From assembly GCA_016617785.1 (NCBI GenBank), contig JADILM010000011.1, forward strand, positions 558,001-622,000: a stretch of 64,000 nucleotides of DNA. Direction: 5' to 3'. Under the pieces are notes generated by a model that was not told the DNA's origin, ran no database searches, and saw nothing but the letters and a program-made list of their open reading frames with translations. Below, piece by piece: positions 12,441 to 23,485 of this stretch; position 1 is the first letter of the stretch; each line of letters begins with the position of its first letter. This DNA comes from Sporobolomyces roseus. Lineage: Eukaryota > Basidiomycota > Microbotryomycetes > Sporidiobolales > Sporidiobolaceae. Position numbers and translations under genes: made by a program.

Positions 12441-12968
12441 ATGTCTGATTCTTCAAAACTCGTTTTCATGTCGAAACCTCATCCTCCTCAGTGGCCAGCT
12501 CCCGTGGAAGAGCCATATGTCGAAGTGCAAAGTCCCGAGTGGTATCAATGGCGTGAGTTCCCATACCCGACTATGTTGATGGAGTCCATTCTCACTTACC
12601 CTTGTTGAGCGAGGCACAGGCCAGAGTCACGCCTTCCTCTCGAGCATCCCGCACTACGTTGAGCCAGAGTATGAGACTCCACTCACCGCCGAAGACACCG
12701 CGCGCTTGCAAGAGCTCATGAAAACGGCGTGAGTCCTCACAACTTACTCAGTTGCAAGTTTGCTGAATCGAGGACTCTTGTCAGGTTTCCTGCTATACCA
12801 CCTGCGCCGGTACCGACTCAGTCCCTTCCTTCGATCATTCCCGTTCAACCCACGGCTAAGGGAGAAGACAAAACCGACAAGAGCAAATTCGTCGAAACGG
12901 TCGAAGAAGCTGAATCTGCCCCTGTGGTGCTCAGAAACCGTCGGAGACCGCCTGCACGACTAGTCTAG
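12441..12968 (+). CDS. Small unknown protein
   Basis: Three exons (12441-12552, 12620-12728, 12785-12968) encode 134 aa. All splice sites fit the local consensus and the sum is divisible by three. The N-terminal half has several aromatic residues (PEWYQWRQSHAF) and the pattern SSIPHYVEPEYETPLT; the C-terminal half is Pro-rich, then charged, ending in Arg-rich RNRRRPPARLV. No signal peptide or membrane span is seen. It follows SET2 by about 290 bp in the same direction. I do not recognise it. The three-exon structure and compact N-terminal motif make it more credible than a chance frame. Confidence 0.65.
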
Positions 12969-13572
12969 TCTAAGCACTAATCCCCTCGATCTCATCGTCT
13001 TTGTTGTGCGCTTCCTTGAACTCGTTCCTTCAATCCCTTCGCTTCAATTCATTCCTTGTCTTTTTTGCTATACCTCTTCAGCCGTTTTACCAATACTCGT
13101 CATCACATCGCTTGCTTGAGAAAATGCTCCTACTTGCATGCCTCCGACGATCGATCTGAGTCAGCGACCGCAAAGCGAGAGAAGAAAGCTGAGGAGCAGT
13201 TTGTCGAAAACAGCGAAACCAAATTTGACTCGCGGAAGCAGCGGGCACTTCAAGGCGCCATGATCAGCGCACAGGCTGACGAAGCCTGCAAATGCGAGGT
13301 TGAGCGGATGAGAGCAGAACGATCCCGAACCTTTCGAAGCGAGGAGAAGAGGGTGAAGATGAAAAGTAGCGAGATCGCGATTTTCGAGAGCAGCAGAGCT
13401 TGATTTAGTTCTTTTGATGGGCTAGAAAGCTCTTTATATGATCAATGGAGAGGTAGAGGAAGGAAGAGAGGATTTGGAATGTTTGGGTGAGGTGAAGCTC
13501 GAGCTGCTCTGCTGCTTCTGCTCTTTTCCTCCGTCTCTTCTACCCACTAGTTTAGGCCGCCTTTAGTTCAAG
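12969..13572 (+). other. Intergenic region with an ATG-less charged frame
   Basis: This 604-nt interval lies between the small gene and RPS9. A frame of about 115 codons at 13056-13403 encodes a charged sequence (SETKFDSRKQRALQGAM, EACKCEVERMRAERS). It opens with TTG, and its first in-frame ATG is well inside it. It may be a real exon whose upstream partner I missed, or chance. The last ~170 nt is CT-rich RPS9 promoter and leader. Confidence 0.3.
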
Positions 13573-14834
13573 ATGGCAATTGCACCCAGGAGCGTTAGCA
13601 AGGTTAGTCCCAACTCCATGTTACTCCCAGTTGAGCAGAGTGGTTTCTGAACCCTCTCACTCTTCTGGGATTTCTCCCCTACTCGCTCTACTCAGGTCTA
13701 CGGTCGCTAACGCCCTTTCTTCTACGTAATTCGGTATACAAAGTAAATCGAGTCCCTCTAGCTTCTAGTCCGCGATTGTTGGGAAAAGTTGGAGCTATCG
13801 AGTTGGATTTTTAGTTGGAGTTTAATTTACGGTTGAACGGACTCGGGAAGGAGCACGAGCAGCATAGAGGCATTATCAAAGGCTTAGGATGGGATATGCG
13901 TGCTTAGGGAGGGCTCAGCTGTATGAGACCCTGAGGTAGCTACAACTCCCGATTCTCCCGTCTATGGAACTAACTTTCCTCCCAATCCACTCTCCACACT
14001 CAATCCGTCCATTGTTTCGATTGTATAGGTCCCTCGTCGACCCTACGAGGCAGCTCGTCTCGATGCTGAACTCAAGCTTGCTGGAGAATTCGGTCTCAAG
14101 AACAAGCACGAGATCTGGCGTATCTCGCTTACCCTTTCCAAGATCCGTCGTGCCGCTCGAGAGCTCCTCAAGCTCGACGAGAAGGACCCCAAGCGTCTCT
14201 TCGAGGTGAGCTCAAGAAAACTGCCCCTCATTCGACGAAGAAACTATATTTTTTAACTTCAACAATCTGCACATATAGGGTAACGCCTTGATCCGTCGTC
14301 TTGTACGAATCGGTGTTCTCGACGAGACCCGCATGCGTCTCGATTACGTCCTCGCTCTCAAGATTGAGGATTTCCTCGAGCGTCGCCTCCAGACTCAAGT
14401 CTTCAAGTCGGGACTCGCCAAGTCGATCCACCACGCCCGTGTCCTCATCCGTCAACGACACATCCGTGTTGGAAAGCAAGTCGTCAACGTTCCTTCGTTC
14501 GTTGTTCGTCTTGACTCCCAGAAGGTCTGTCTCGCCAACTATTCTCTCTTATTCTCTCCATTCGAGCAGAACACTGACATTGTACTCTCGCCATTGATAT
14601 AACTTCAACCTATTCCCTCGACCTGCCCACCTTCTATTCTTCCCTCCATCTCCCTCGATCTCAACCTAACAACCCCTTCGACCCGAAACTCCTTGAATTC
14701 ACCTCGAGTAGCACATCGACTTCTCGCTCACCTCTCCCTACGGTGGAGCTCGTCCCGGACGCGTCAAGCGTAAGCGTGCTGCTGCCGCTGCCAACGCTGG
14801 TGGAGGAGATGCCGAGGAGGAGGACGACGAGTAA
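13573..14834 (+). CDS. RPS9: 40S ribosomal protein S9 (uS4)
   Basis: Four exons (13573-13602, 14029-14205, 14279-14524, 14712-14834) give 191 aa, the normal eS9/uS4 size. Family hallmarks are unmistakable: [40 protein letters not shown], the S4 RNA-binding region [20 protein letters not shown], and [20 protein letters not shown]. It binds 18S rRNA in the small subunit and contributes to decoding accuracy. The first exon is only 10 codons and joins exon 2 at SK/VPRRPYE. Relatives usually have two or three extra residues here (K-T-Y-x), so a tiny exon could be hidden in the 426-nt first intron. The tail is acidic (AEEEDDE). Confidence 0.96.
13603..14028 (+). other. Long first intron of RPS9
   Basis: The intron runs from GTTAGT to TGTATAG and is 426 nt, six to eight times longer than typical introns here. 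Introns of ribosomal-protein genes often host snoRNAs or control expression. I found no convincing C/D pair (RUGAUGA plus CUGA) or H/ACA hinge by eye, so no RNA is called. Confidence 0.6.
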
Positions 14835-15198
14835 ATTACTTAAAAGCGGACTTGTTCTTCCCTTTCACTCTTGCTTGTTTAACCCCCATCTACCTGGCTA
14901 GTGTTGAAATTACGGTTGGTCTTTACAAAAACATCATGCTATTGGAAGTTGGCCGAGTCTGAGAGTGTTGAGCAGGATCAGAATTCTGCGTTTGCGAAAC
15001 TTCTCTCATGATAGTGAGGGTGGAAAAGACTAGATTTGGGTTGTCAGGGTCGATCGCTTGACGGAACACGTCCTCCTACGGCGTTGTAGAGTCGAGGAGA
15101 AGTCTGTGGAGTCGTGTGAACCGGTCGCGTTCGACAACCGAAAACCTTCTGACTTTCGAACTTTCACACTCTAAACTTTATCTCGCTCATCTCGACCA

Positions 15199-15518
15199 AG
15201 CATCCGCAACATCTTCCCAGCACCAGTAGAGGAATCGATAGCAGCTGGTACTGTCATACCGCGCTACTTCCAAGCCTTAAACCGAACAAGAAGACCGAAA
15301 CTCTCCGATCTTCAACTCAGTCGCATCTCGCCTCGATAACATCACAGGGCAGGCAAGGAAAGGTGCAGAAAGTGTCTATAGTGTACTACAACAGCAAGGT
15401 GAGTCTTTCTTAGCTGCTTCTCGGTCTTACTTGTCCTCGGAATATCGGTTCAGTTCAAGAGACCGATGCAAGGGGTCTGTTTAGAGGAATGTACCCTGGA
15501 AGCCAACAGAGCTACTGA
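15199..15518 (+). CDS. Small unknown protein ending just before OCT1 (5' end unresolved)
   Basis: Three coding blocks are visible: about 15199-15247, 15321-15398 and 15454-15518, joined by 73-nt and 55-nt introns with good borders (GTACTG...CTCAG and GTGAGT...TTCAG). The spliced frame reads IRNIFPAPVEESIAAVASRL, then DNITGQARKGAESVYSVLQQ, then QVQETDARGLFRGMYPGSQQ and a stop two residues later, giving about 60 aa in total. The frame holds only if both introns are removed, which argues for a real gene. No in-frame ATG lies before the first block; it begins after an AG at 15199-15200, so an upstream exon in 14835-15198 or a non-AUG start is needed. The stop is 17 nt before the first OCT1 ATG (15536) and 59 nt before the better one (15578). 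Family not recognised. Confidence 0.55.
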
Positions 15519-15577
15519 AACCTCTTTCGAACACTATGCTGACCTCTTCGTACAAATGCAGTCGTTCCCTCGCAAAA

Positions 15578-18154
15578 ATGCTTCGCTCTCCTCTCCTTCG
15601 ACCAGCTCGACTCCTTCGCTCGCAACGTATTCCTGTACCAGCCTCCTCACAATGTAGCTTCTCGACTTTCCTTCCTGTAGCTCAACGAGCCGCTAGTAGG
15701 CAACAAACACCTTCCCTGTCTCCTTCTCGACCACCAGACGACATACTCCATCAAGCGTTCGACACTCCTTCTTCCTCCTACTCTTCTTCTCCAACTCTCA
15801 AAGCCCCTTCAGGTCTCTTCAATCAACCCGCTCTCACCCATCCCTCCGCTTTCCCAGTCCTCGCATCGAAAACGACACTACGAGCGAAAGTTCTAGTCGA
15901 CAGAATCGTTCGTCTCGGTAAAGCACCTAAGCCAGCATCAATAGAAGAAGCAGAACAAGCTCTACTCGTCATGGTCAAGAACCTGGATCGATTGAGTGAT
16001 CTGCTGTGTGGAGTTATCGATTTGGCGGAATTGGTTAGGAATGTTCACCCAGATCCAGCTTGGGTGGAGGGAGCGAATGCGGCTTATGAGCAATTGTGTG
16101 AGTATATGAACGAGTTGAATGTGCATATCGGGCTATACGAGGTGAGTCAAACACCATTTCGATGAGAGGAAACAGAAAATAACGAATCGCTCTGAACTAT
16201 AGGGTCTCAAATCGATTCATTCTTTACTTCCCGCCTCGACCCCTTCCAAATCCCCAGCACTCTTCGCCGCCTACGCCGTCGCCACTCCTTTCCTTCGAGA
16301 CTTTGAAAAGTCCGGCATCCACCTCCCAGAATCTGAACGAGCAGAATTTGTTACCCTCTCTACTTCGATCCTTCAACTAGGACGACGATTCCTCCAAAAT
16401 GCCTCGGACCCAGACGCACGAGAACCGGTCTCAGTCTCTCGAGCAGAAGTTGAAGCAGCGTTCGGAGCGAGTACAGCGAGAAAAATCTTCCCTCCCGAGA
16501 TGGGCGATGAAGGGTGGATCGATCCGATGAGTTGGGAAGGAAGGGTATTGGCACGACATCACCCCTCAGCAGACGTTCGGAGGAGGTTCTACGTCGCTTC
16601 CCACGCGGCGCCTTCAGATCACGTTGAAACTCTCGAGGAACTGTTATTGGAACGAGGGAAACTCGCTCGATTGGTCGGAAGGAACAGTTGGGCCGATGTA
16701 GCGTTGGAGGACAAGATGGCTCGTACGCCAGAAAGTGTACAAGGGTTCTTGAACGCTTTGGAACGACACAATCGACCATTGGCAGAAAGGGATTTGGAAA
16801 CTTTGAGAAAGGTCAAAGCGGTACAATTTGCTCAGACGGACGCGGGACAACGAGGTGATAGTGCGAGGAAGATCAATGCGTGGGATCGAGATTTCCTGAC
16901 CGACTTGACTGGATCGACTACTTCACCTCTACCCGACGTTTCACCATTCTTTTCGGTCGGAACTTGTTTCGCTGGATTATCGAGACTGTTTCAAAGTCTG
17001 TATGGAATCCGATTCGAGGTGGAAGAACCGCAAGTTGGAGAGGTTTGGGCAGAGGGAGTGAGGAAATTGAAAGTGTTGGACGAAGAGGAAGGGAGGATAG
17101 GAACGATTTATTGTGATCTGTTTGCGAGGGAGGGCAAAGCGCCCGGTGCTGCTCATTACACGGTGAGGTGCTCGAGGAGGGTTGATGATGATGATGTAGA
17201 GGGAGACTTCGAGGGCAAGAGTTATGCGATCGTTGATGGAGTCGAGGTACAACGGAGTGAGATGGAGGGAATCGTGGTCGAACCGACAGAGTATCGAGGT
17301 AGACCAGGGAAACATCAAGAGCCAGTAGTCGTCCTCGTCTGCGCTTTCGGAAACTCGGAGGGAGCAGGAAAAGCACCTGCTTTCTTACAATGGCACGAAG
17401 TCGAGACTCTCGCTCACGAGACTGGTCATGCTCTCCACTGTGCGTCATCGTTCTCTTCAGTCTGTCTCGTACTGTGAGCTGACTGTTTGATGGTACTCTG
17501 AGCACAGCTATGATCGGTCGAACGGAATATCACAACGTAGCTGGTACTCGTTGCGCAACCGATTTCGTCGAATTCCCTTCGATCCTCATGGAACACTTTA
17601 TCTCTTCCGCTTCCGTCCTATCAATCTTCGCCAAACACCACCGAACAGGTCACACCCTCCCTTCTTCGATCTTTGACCAACTCCTCGCCGAACGATCCAG
17701 ATTCTCCGCTCTCGAAACCTCTTCACAAATTATGATGGCAGCACTCGACCAAGCTTATCACTCCTCTTCCGTCGCCGACTCTTCCCGCTCTTCCTTCGAT
17801 TCAACTTCCCTCCTCGCCGATATCCAATCTCGATATCATGTCATCCCTCACGCAGCTGGAACTTCGTGGCAAACCCAATTCGGTCACTTGTTCGGGTACG
17901 GTGCTACTTATTATTCATATCTATTCGATCGAGCGATTGCAGCTCGAGTATTCACGACGAAATTCGCTCAAGATCCTTTAAACCGAGAACGAGGGGAGGA
18001 GTTGAAGAAGAAAGTATTGAGGTTCGGGGGAGGAAGGGAACCTTGGGAGTTGATTGGAGAGCTCGTTGGGGATGATCGAGTTGCGAGAGGTGGGAAAGAA
18101 GCGATGGAGGAAGTTGGGAAATGGGGAATCGAGGATGCAGCGAGGGGACGATAG
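15578..18154 (+). CDS. OCT1: Mitochondrial intermediate peptidase OCT1 (M3 family)
   Basis: Three exons (15578-16141, 16203-17439, 17508-18154) give 815 aa; the in-frame ATG at 15536 would add 14 residues. I prefer 15578 because it opens directly into an Arg/Leu-rich mitochondrial presequence (MLRSPLLRPARLLRSQRIP). The M3 thimet-oligopeptidase core contains the zinc site HETGHALH (His-Glu and second His, about residues 594-598) and the downstream third ligand region DFVEFPSILMEHF. The C-terminus has the usual FGYGATYYSYLFDRAIA segment. The enzyme removes an octapeptide from imported matrix proteins after MPP cleavage. Length fits the family. The leader is nearly absent because a small gene ends immediately upstream. 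Confidence 0.95.
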
Positions 18155-18551
18155 ACTTTCGTATTCCTAGATTGTTCGATGTATATAGCAACACGCAGCA
18201 ACCCTTTCGCATCTTGTCATGGTGTTTGTGCGAGAGAGCTAGGACGACTTGGAGCGAAAAAGGTCAATCGCAAAATTTAGACGGCGTCTGTTCGAATGCA
18301 CCTTCTCTACGTTGGAGAAGAGCTTGATAACGAGCTCTTTTTGCACACTACTCTGCTCCAACGAGATCAGCAAAGTTGCGAAATCGTCATGTTTCGGATT
18401 TTCTGTTTTCTACTTCTTCCTTCTCACTAACCTCCCATCTACGCGTCAGATCGACGGGGAAACACTCATAACATCGCCTAGAACCCTCTACGAACGCGTC
18501 TACACTTTCTCTCGCTCTTCCTCCCACCCTCTTCATCGCTCAACTTGAAAG
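18155..18551 (+). other. Spacer between OCT1 and the next gene
   Basis: This 397-nt gap holds the OCT1 3' untranslated region and the promoter of the following plus-strand gene. It turns pyrimidine-rich near the 3' end. No supported frame or structure is seen. Confidence 0.4.
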
Positions 18552-19510
18552 ATGTCACGCAACGCTGGCTACACCTTTGGAGCGGATCCTTACAGATCAA
18601 TCGTATTCTATGGCATGTTCGTAGACTCGACTAGTCTCTGTTGGGCCGCAGAAGCATGGAGGACACTCGAGAAACCTCTCATTGGGATCGACATCATTCT
18701 CTCTCGCCTCAAGCATTCGACTCTTCGTACGCAACTGGACAAGTTCGATTTGACGAGAATTCCCATATCGGTATGGACAGCGATCAGACAAGAATTGATT
18801 GATTTGGAGATTGGAGAAGCTGAGAAAAGGGAATGCAATCATCTTTGGAGGGCTGCGGTTGAGACGGGACAGATCAGGGCGACGGATCAGAAGTGGAACA
18901 ATTGGGATATGGTGCTTGGTGATCAGCGCGGTTGGATGTATGTCATGCTCGACAGAGGAGGAGTTTACGAAATCGAACGTCGATATCTTCCTGTGAGTTG
19001 CTTTCATTACCTCTCCTCTCGACGAAATAAACGCCAGATGATCCGCATCGACAAAGTGCTGACTCTTCTTCATATTCACAGGCGATCCGCTACTTCTTGG
19101 AGTCGAACGGTCTCTTCGCACCGCATTCTCGTTCGACCAAGCTCGACGAAACCGGTCACTTGAACACAGGAGGTGCATTCTTCCCTATCTCCCTCCCTAT
19201 CGATTCGAAGATGAAGACTTTCGCCGCACATCGACTCCCAGATCTCGAAGGAGCTTTAGTCGACGGACCGCCCGAAAAACTCGCTTTGATCAAGAGCCCT
19301 CCTAAGAAGTACGTCATGCCTAGAGGAGGAGAAGAGAGGTTCGAAGCGGTAGGGAGAAAGCTCAGGTTGGATCCGGTTGCTCCTGCTTTCGAACCTCAGA
19401 AGGACGAGGATGAGATGGAGATCAATCCTGAGAAAGTTTATGATAGGCAAGAGGAATGGGCTATGAGCGCTTGCGATCCCAAGTGGACTTGGTGGGTCGT
19501 TGGAAACTAG
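18552..19510 (+). CDS. Unknown 289-aa protein
   Basis: Two exons (18552-18992, 19082-19510) encode 289 aa, with clean GTGAGT...ACAG borders. The start codon follows a CT-rich leader. The N-terminal part includes FGADPYRSIVFYGMFVDS and a segment RIPISVWTAIRQELIDLEIG, loosely like the short F-box-like helices common in basidiomycete proteins; this is only a resemblance. The middle is rich in Trp (KWNNWDMVLGDQRGWMYVML). The C-terminus ends with DPKWTWWVVGN. No signal peptide or membrane span. Function not recognised. The strong exon structure and conserved-looking aromatic motifs make it a confident gene of unknown role. Confidence 0.75.
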
Positions 19511-19821
19511 TCAATGATGGAGCTTTTACTACGGAGAGGCGGAGTTGAAAAGGAAGGAATCGCTTTGAATCGTTTGGAGTACACGAGACCTCGTTCGTGT
19601 GTCGTTTCTCTTTACTTTCGTTATTAGTCTAGTCTATCCCTCTCTCCTACTTATCGTTCACTGTCAATAGTCCTCTTCTGTTATGTTTGTACACTCTACG
19701 CTCTCGCAAAGTATTCTCTCGTAATCGGAAAAATCAGTGCCCCCTCCTCTCTGTCGAGCCTTCCTCGATCTCGTTCGACCAATCACTCTGAAGTACGATC
19801 TGATAATTGGCAATAAGTCTT
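19511..19821. terminator. Convergent 3' regions
   Basis: This 311-nt interval separates two converging genes (stops at 19510 and 19822) and should contain both polyadenylation regions. It is AT-richer than its surroundings. No other structure is seen. Confidence 0.35.
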
Positions 19822-22800
19822 CTACAACAGCATTCCCAAACTTTGTTTCATGGCTTTCGCACTTCGCTCCATCTTTTCCTCTCCACTCCCACCTCCTCCA
19901 CCACTGGCTCCAACTGCAGCATCCGCAAACTTGACTGTCTGGGCTTCCGAGCTCCCCGTCTCTGCGATAGACGGTTCAGGACTCTTAAATCGGACGTGAG
20001 GCGATCTAACCATCTTTCTCAAGCTCAAACTGTGAGAAGCTAATCCACCACTCTTTCCTTTCTTCCCACCTGGACTGAGGAATCCGAATGTAGAGGGAGC
20101 GGTCGAATACGTAGAGTGTTCGGAAGAAGTAGAGGAGGTCGCTGAGGGAGGACGATAAGTGGGTTGAGCGAGAGAAGTGAGGGAAATTCCGTGAGGGAGT
20201 ACGGGTTGGGTGAAAGTCGAAGGAGGTGGGAGATGATAGGCGTGTTGTTGCTGTTGAGGAGGAGGAGCAGAAGCGACGGGAGGAGGGAGAGAGAATTGTG
20301 AGGGAGGTTGAGAGTACTGAGGTGAAGGAGCTTGGGGTGGAGCGATTGATCGAGCAGGTTGGACGTGGAGAGAATGGTCGAAACGAAGAGGCTGAGAATG
20401 AATGGGAAGGGGCTGACGAGTGATCGAGTGCTGAGGAGAGAGATAATGTTGTTGAGCGAAAGAAGGGTGGTATTGAGCTTGAGGCTGATTCGAAAGAGGA
20501 GGTAACGAAGCATAAACTGGAATTGGACGTCCGTCAGCCCCGAGAATGTAAGAATGTGGTTGCATCTGATGCGCTGAGGAAGTGGGAGGAGGAGCGTAGA
20601 GTCGTTCTGGCTGAGGTTGAGTTTGCGAGGGAGGATGCGAGACCGTCGCCTGGCGAGAAGGAGCCCATTGAGCTGATTCAGTGATCGGATAAGGGTTCGT
20701 TGACGCTGTCGTAGGAGTTCGAAGTTGAGCCTGTTGAGAAGTCGGGACGTAACCGAGTCGAGGTCTGAAACCGTGAAAGTCTCCTTCGTCTTGTCCGTTT
20801 CGATGGTGACTCTGGGACGATATCGAGGTACTCTGAGTCAGAGCAGACGAGAAGGAAGGTTGAGATCGCAGAGAATTGTTCGAATAAGACTGTTGATACT
20901 GAGGCTGCGGTTGTCGTTCGTGTCGGAAAGCAGCAGGAATCGATGGAACCGGAGGAGCGGTCGATTGCTGTTGTCCTCCGTATTCGTAAGGCGGCAGAGT
21001 GGCAGTAGTGACGTGAGAGTAGGTCGATTGTACGTCGTGGAAATCGCTCGCTCCATCGTCACTCGCCATATCCGTCTCCTCGTACACTCCTCCTCCGTCG
21101 CTGTAACCTCCAGTCGACGACTCTAACTCGAAGGGATCCTCTTCGTATCGCTGAGTCTGGGGTCGAGGTCGCGGTTGAGGCTGGGAGCCGATTCGATCGA
21201 CCATACCTTGCGGGAGAGTTCCTCCATAGAGCGAAGGCATCATAGCCGGGGAAGAAGTGTCGTATTGCGTGACGGACCCTTTCGACGATCTGGAAGGAGG
21301 AGGAGTCGGTAAAGAAGGAGCCTGACGAGGAGTAATCTGATCCGCTATGTGAGGTCTCCCGTTCTGCCGATGCGAAGGGCGAGGAGTGACTTGCTCTGCA
21401 GTACTAGGTCGAGGTCGAGGCCGATTATGAGACTGAGACGCCATTCGAGGTGGATACTGAGGACCTTGCTGATGACGCGGAGGAGGAGAGGGGAATTTCG
21501 ATGAGTTGGGTAAAGAGCGTGAGTCGTAGTTCGATGGAGATGGAGCAGGGATCGGATGAGCTCGAGGCGAGATAGGCGCAGCGATGGTCGACGATTTGGG
21601 AGAGGCGACGTTTGATAACGATCGACTACGTTTTCCTTCGAAGAGAGGTTTCGTTTGTTCGAGATTGAGTTGTCCAAATTCGGAGTAGAGATCTTCGCGA
21701 GACGGCTGATGATGGAGCCGAGAAGGTTGTACGTGAGGTAGAGTATGGTATGTCGATTGGTAAGCACCGTAAGATTGAGGTGAGATCGGCGAACTTGCAG
21801 AATCTTCGTGATCGTATGAAGACTCGGTGTAATCGGTTACTGATGCATTCGACGATTCGCGATAGTCGTCCGAGAAGATATCGGAAGGATCGTGAGAGTC
21901 CGTAGTGGGAGGAGCTGAAGGAGCGGGAGCTTGACTTGCGGCCATTGCGAGTCGTTGTGCCGCTTCGAGATGTTGTTGCGCCAAACGGAAATGATGTTGA
22001 GCTGTAGATACGTCGGAAGCAACCCACGTAGCTCGTCAGGGATCGATAATCATGCGTGAGGCGAGTGAACGACGACCCACCTATCTCAGCGTCTGACATT
22101 CCGACCAAACTCCCTCCTCCCGTTCCTGCACTACTTCCTCCTTGACCCCTCCTTCCGCTCACACTCTCACTCATAGCAGTCCCTGCACTACCCCTCGATA
22201 TCTCACTACCCAAACTCTCCCTCTTCCTGACAACCCTTTTCCTTCCCTCGAGGTTGACCTGTTCGTTCCTCCATCTCTCCAAATGATCCCTACTTCCCAA
22301 CTCTGCAGATTTCGATGATCCAGCATCTCCATCACTCCCTCTCTCTCCACCTCTACGTCCCAGCACTTCTAATAACCGACCTTTCTCGAGTGGTTGAACG
22401 GGAGGATCAGTCGATTCGTCTTCGTAAATTGGGATATTCTCTCCTCCTCCTCCTCTTGCATGTGTTGGCTCTCCTACATACTCTTGCGATCCAGTATCGA
22501 TGTTCCGATCTTCTATACCTCCTATCTTTGAGTAATCTTCCCCTACCTCTCCTCCCTCCTCGCGAGTGATCGGTGAAGGTAAAGGTGAACTCATGAATCG
22601 ATTACGTTGATGCTGTTCTCGTTCCCGTCTCAACAAGAGGAACTTCTCAGAGATGGCCTGCTCAGGAGTCGGAGGCAATGGCGGACGTAAAGTTCGAATC
22701 GTATCTGTTGGAGAAGGAGTTTGGGGAGAATTCTTCTCTGAATGGATTGAATGTACGGGAGAGTTGCGTTGTTGAAGGGAGAGAGCCTTGAGGGATAGAG

Positions 22801-22969
22801 AGGGACCCGGATCGAGATAGGAGGTAGAGGAGGAGGAGGAGGTAGGTGTCGAATTAAGGGCTCGAGACGGGGAAGGAGAGAAACGTTGTGGGATTTGAAG
22901 AGTGGAAGTGTTGATCGAGAGGGAAAGGGGAGGGTGTGGGTAGCGAGGAGGAGGCGAAGAGGAAGCCAT
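19822..22969 (-). CDS. Large disordered Pro/Ser/Gln-rich protein
   Basis: Two exons (22969-22081, 22001-19822) encode 1022 aa. Nearly the whole protein is low complexity: Ser/Pro-rich at the start, Gln/Pro/Tyr-rich in the middle (many PPP, QPQ and QQQ runs). Two short segments look ordered: LPPTPEQAISEKFLLLRRER near residue 105, and a helical stretch around the splice junction (AQHHFRLAQQHLEAAQRLAM, about 297-316) that could be a coiled coil or short interaction helix. Near the C-terminus, LSLRKMVRSPHVRFKSPEPS has several potential phosphosites. No domain is recognised. Such proteins are often scaffolds of polarity, actin or RNA granules, but nothing here proves that. Confidence 0.75.
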
Positions 22970-23485
22970 GAGGTTTCAGAGGCTGTCCTTCAATCGGTGC
23001 TTTGATCTCGTCGGCGCAGAGGCCGTACTTTTGAAGAAGAGTCTAAACGCGAAGAAGGGAAGAAAGGAGAGTCAAGTGCATCCGCTTCGTCGTCGTAAGG
23101 AGCAGCTAAGAATCGATATCGATAAGGTATCTGTACGTCAACCGTTCGAACCCTCTGGAGAGGCCAAGAATGGGTTAAAGACGAGGTGAACAAGCGAAAA
23201 CCCGAAAGCGAGCGAACGGAGATCCGCGGGCAGATCCGACGGGTTTAGCCGATGTATAGCTCATTTGTCAGTATCTCTGTACTGCTGGAGAGGCGGTCAA
23301 GCGTAGGGGAAGGGTCTGAATCGTTCGGGGAGATGAAGAAAGTTGAGTGAGCGAAAGAGCATCTTCCGGTTGTTTGCGAGCTATATCTGGTTGGTCAGCT
23401 TGTTCATTAATCTTACATGATGTATCAGAGCAGCTCACAGTGACTTCGAGAGCTACAGAAGAAGTGGCAGCAAGTTGAAAGAGTG
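22970..23485. promoter_or_regulatory. Divergent promoter of the disordered protein and MED7
   Basis: This 516-nt gap separates two divergent starts. Two unexplained frames lie inside it. A 73-codon plus-strand ORF (22968-23189) begins at an ATG overlapping the minus-strand start codon. A shorter open stretch ending at 23248 reads LWRGQEWVKDEVNKRKPESE near its end, is charged and protein-like, but has no ATG or clear acceptor. Either could be part of a small missed gene; neither is called. Confidence 0.35.

Noticed and set aside
13056..13403. 115-codon charged frame before RPS9 as a gene
   Set aside because: It starts with TTG, with no supported upstream exon; kept only as a gap note.
20725..21126. 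133-codon ORF antisense to the disordered protein
   Set aside because: Repetitive Arg/Ser shadow of the Gln/Pro-rich sense frame, with no motifs.
23140..23160. GTTCGAACC resembling a tRNA T-loop
   Set aside because: No A box, acceptor stem or anticodon arm can be placed around it.
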